Source: Anarhynchus alexandrinus (taxonomy: Eukaryota; Chordata; Aves; Charadriiformes; Charadriidae). From it: 64,000 nucleotides of DNA. This document shows positions 61,646 to 64,000 of the stretch, piece by piece (position 1 is the first letter of the stretch; the number at the start of each line of letters is the position of its first letter). Position numbers and translations under genes: made by a program. The notes beneath the pieces were generated by a model, which was given only the letters and a program-made list of their open reading frames with translations, made no database searches and had not been told where the DNA came from. Where the stretch lies: assembly GCA_008711295.1 (NCBI GenBank), contig VUYV01000514.1, positions 186,001 to 250,000 of the forward strand, in the 5' to 3' direction.

Positions 61646-63925
61646 ATCCTTCCTTCCAATACACTGCAACGTTTTTTCACCCTCAAAACCAAATATTTCT
61701 TTGCTGCTTATTTTTCCCTATAAGGCACCTGAAATTTAAACTGGAAAAAAAAAAAAAAAACCAAGCAAAACTCTGCTCTGGGTATGTATGTCCCTTTTTT
61801 GCTCATTTTTCTTTAATATGCTGGTGAAAATGTTTCCTGGAAATTCACAGGAATGATGCGTACTGAAGTGCTGCACGAAGATACCTATCACTACTATCGC
61901 CAAGTGGCGCGTTCTTTTAGGAACACAAGCAAATATTCCAGGTTATTGTTATGCTTCGCTGTTTCAAATTCAGTCCTTGGTGATATTTGCAGGGAAGGCA
62001 ATGAAAGCAGTGGGGGATACTCTGGCAAAGACTTGGCTCTTAGGACGTCTTGTGCTCACGCAAGTCAGGTAGCCCTGGAAGAGGCACTGTCCCTGGAAGG
62101 CCCTGGAAGATACAGCGCATCTTCCCCTCTCCCAGAACTACAGTGTGTATGTCAATAAGATAAATTACTTTTGGAATGTAATGCTCCTGCACCACTTTTT
62201 TCTCCGTTTACTAGAAGCTGTCCTTCAAAGGGCTGGTTTTCCCTTGGAAGGGAGGTAAGCCCACTGCCAGAGCGTGTCAGGAGAAGATGTTAGTTTAAAT
62301 TCATACTCGCGCTGCCCTCACCTGAAATATAATTCTAAGATCAAATATGATGTATTTGGTCACATTTGGCACATTTCAATGAAATATTTTGAACTTTCTG
62401 TTAATTTATCTTAATGAACAGTCTCCACTTATTTTGATAGATATGTTTACGTCTTTCTCAATCAAGGCGGAAAAAAAAAAGGAAGAACAAGACGTGCTTT
62501 TCATGCTCTCACTCCATCCCTGGTTTCGCTTACCTCACTAAACAGACCATTTACAATCACTTTATTACCCTCCCTGCTGCCATTATATTCCAAAAGCCCT
62601 TCCACTCCAGTGTCTGTCTTTTCCTAGTGTCAGGCAACTGGCTGCAACAGCTCCAAAGTCTCAGAAGTTGCTACAAGTAACTCAGTCACTGTAAAATTTT
62701 GAGATGGTGTATTAGGCTGAAGTAAAGTGTGCACAGATGCGGTGCCATTGGGGTTTTCTACCTGCTTAGAGTGGCTTTTAATTTGCGGCATTAATTTAAC
62801 AGCTAATTTAATGGGGATTTTAATGCAGGGGATTTTCGTGTGGAGTTTCTCGCTTGCACTACAAATAACATTGAGGTTTGTGTACAAATATGGTGATTCT
62901 CCCCCGCTTTGGTAGCATGAAATCTAAAATACAGGTTAGGTTTTTGAGGACTTTCTCTGCTTAATTTGTGATTTAAAAATTGTCTTGGAAAATTTCTGCA
63001 TTTTGCACTAGATTTAATCAAAAAAAAAAAAAACCTAAACAGTACAGTTTATTTTTTAACACCATGTTTCACACGTCCAAACATGCTGATAACAGACTCT
63101 CTGTTAGGACTTCTAATTTTAATTGCATGGATAGTGTGAAGCACTATCTGATTGTGGAAATAATAAATGCTTTTCCCTTATTTTTAGATTTCTCACTTTA
63201 TTTGACTTGGCAATTTGGCCTATTAATATTTTTACCAAAAAAAAAAAAAAATCATGTTTAAATCTTTTTTAAAGCTGCTGCCATTTGTGCTTTATTCAAT
63301 TCAATTAGCTTCTCTGAAAAGTCTATCTAAATTCCATTAATACTTAGCCTATCTCATTAGTTTAAGTTTTTCTTCTCCATTTGTCTGAAACAGCCCTGGA
63401 GTTTTAACCTTTTTCTGACATGTGTTTTCCTTTATGAAGTGTCTTTCCCGGGCACAGTTGTGCATCCGTGTTGGTGGTACCTGAGCAGAGAAGAACAGTA
63501 CGGGAGGCAGGACCGACATGACCAGACAGGCAAAGGACCTACTGAGGAGTTCAGCACCAAAATACTTCTGCAGATGTGGGTGCAACTTCAAACTAGACAG
63601 CAGCAGTTTGTTTCAAGTATAATACAGCTTAATCCCGTAAATATTAAGGGCTTTGTTAGGCTAAAAGATTGTAGATGCAAGGCCAGTTTTTCTGGGTGGG
63701 ATCTCGGCCGTATTACGGGTTGTTTGGTTTCAGGACAGGAGTTCCCCGCAGTTAAGGGATCGGTCTGGTCTGTCATTGGCAGCACGGGGGATGACAGAGA
63801 TGCAAGCAGCTCAGTCATATCTCCACTATTTTTCGGTGGAGCAGACCTCACTCTTTGATTGGGCTGAAAGTAAAGCCCAGGTGCACAGCATCGTTCTCCT
63901 TAGCTAAAGATTTTCTCTTCTCCAG
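61646..63925. other. Unique stretch with homeodomain-core-rich block
   Basis: No gene is recognised. ORFs at 61,853-62,158 and 63,439-63,858 (101 and 139 codons) yield no recognisable protein. Around 62,777-62,826 TAAT/ATTA cores are unusually dense (see findings). From about 63,430 the sequence becomes GC-richer towards the exon candidate at the right edge. Confidence 0.4.
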
Positions 63926-63978
63926 CAGGCTGTGGTGCAGAGGAGCCAACGGGCTCCCTCAAACGAGCGAGGGAAAAG
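63926..63978 (+). other. Exon candidate at the right edge of the window
   Basis: A pyrimidine tract, TTTTCTCTTCTCCAG, forms a strong splice acceptor, and AAAAG|GTGAGA forms a strong donor 53 nt later. The segment is open in all three plus-strand frames, is GC-richer than the average of the window, and carries three CpGs. In the third frame it would read GCGAEEPTGSLKRAREK; the other frames are equally open and I recognise none of them. A 53-nt length changes the reading phase, so it could be coding, 5' UTR or part of a long non-coding RNA. It may also be chance, since an open frame over so short a stretch carries little weight; the splice sites are the main evidence. Confidence 0.3.
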
Positions 63979-64000
63979 GTGAGATTTCTTTTGGTCTGGA

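Noticed and set aside
63439..63858. 139-codon plus-strand ORF close to the right-edge exon candidate
   Set aside because: The product is unrecognised and a minus-strand ORF covers much of it. It is retained only as context for the GC-richer edge.
1..64000. CRISPR arrays, operons, tRNA/rRNA genes or a prokaryotic mobile system
   Set aside because: The repeat content and base composition are those of a bird nuclear genome. No regularly spaced repeats, tRNA cloverleaf or rRNA sequence were seen.

Overview
The window looks like non-coding, AT-rich nuclear DNA from a bird. Three things point that way. The recognisable transposons are CR1 retroposons (the dominant avian LINE), one solo endogenous-retrovirus LTR of a type I associate with neoavian and especially passerine genomes, and highly decayed amniote-wide repeats. 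There is no Alu-, B1- or L1-type material. No open reading frame is long enough, or similar enough to any protein I know, to be called a gene. The longest two (155 and 153 codons) look like chance ORFs. No operons, CRISPR arrays, tRNA or rRNA genes are visible. The window is best read as a gene desert or part of a very long intron.

Layout. 0-6.6 kb is unique sequence with two small CR1 pieces in opposite orientations (about 2.6 kb and 2.9-3.3 kb). At 6.6-7.3 kb there is a GC-richer block that may begin with a decayed DNA-transposon relic. Around 9.4-9.5 kb there is a 16-bp tandem repeat followed by a 21-base A tract. At 13,172-13,750 lies an intact solo LTR with a perfect 5-bp target duplication (GTATG). 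From 13.8 to 35.6 kb the sequence is mostly unique and AT-rich, with ancient repeat remnants near 20.0-20.3, 23.1-23.3 and 26.0 kb. At 35.6-36.5 kb there are two CR1 pieces in opposite orientations, one of them the largest and best-preserved transposon in the window. Another CR1 fragment lies at 39.4-39.8 kb. From 39.8 to 58 kb I see only unique sequence, microsatellites, a possible old LINE piece and a pre-miRNA-like hairpin at 57.1-57.2 kb. From about 58.5 kb to the end the character changes: a short CpG-rich patch, scattered CpGs, a homeodomain-core-rich block near 62.8 kb, and at the right edge a 53-nt segment with good splice sites that is open in all three frames. This last part is the most likely place for regulatory or transcribed function.

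No genes can be shown to work together here. The most useful leads are the edge exon candidate (63,926-63,978), a weaker signal-peptide-like exon candidate (17,660-17,749), the hairpins at 57,143-57,221 and 11,815-11,869, and the possible conserved non-coding blocks of the last 6 kb. I do not see evidence of a previously undescribed system. The repeat calls rest on recognition of family consensus features by eye, not on a database search.
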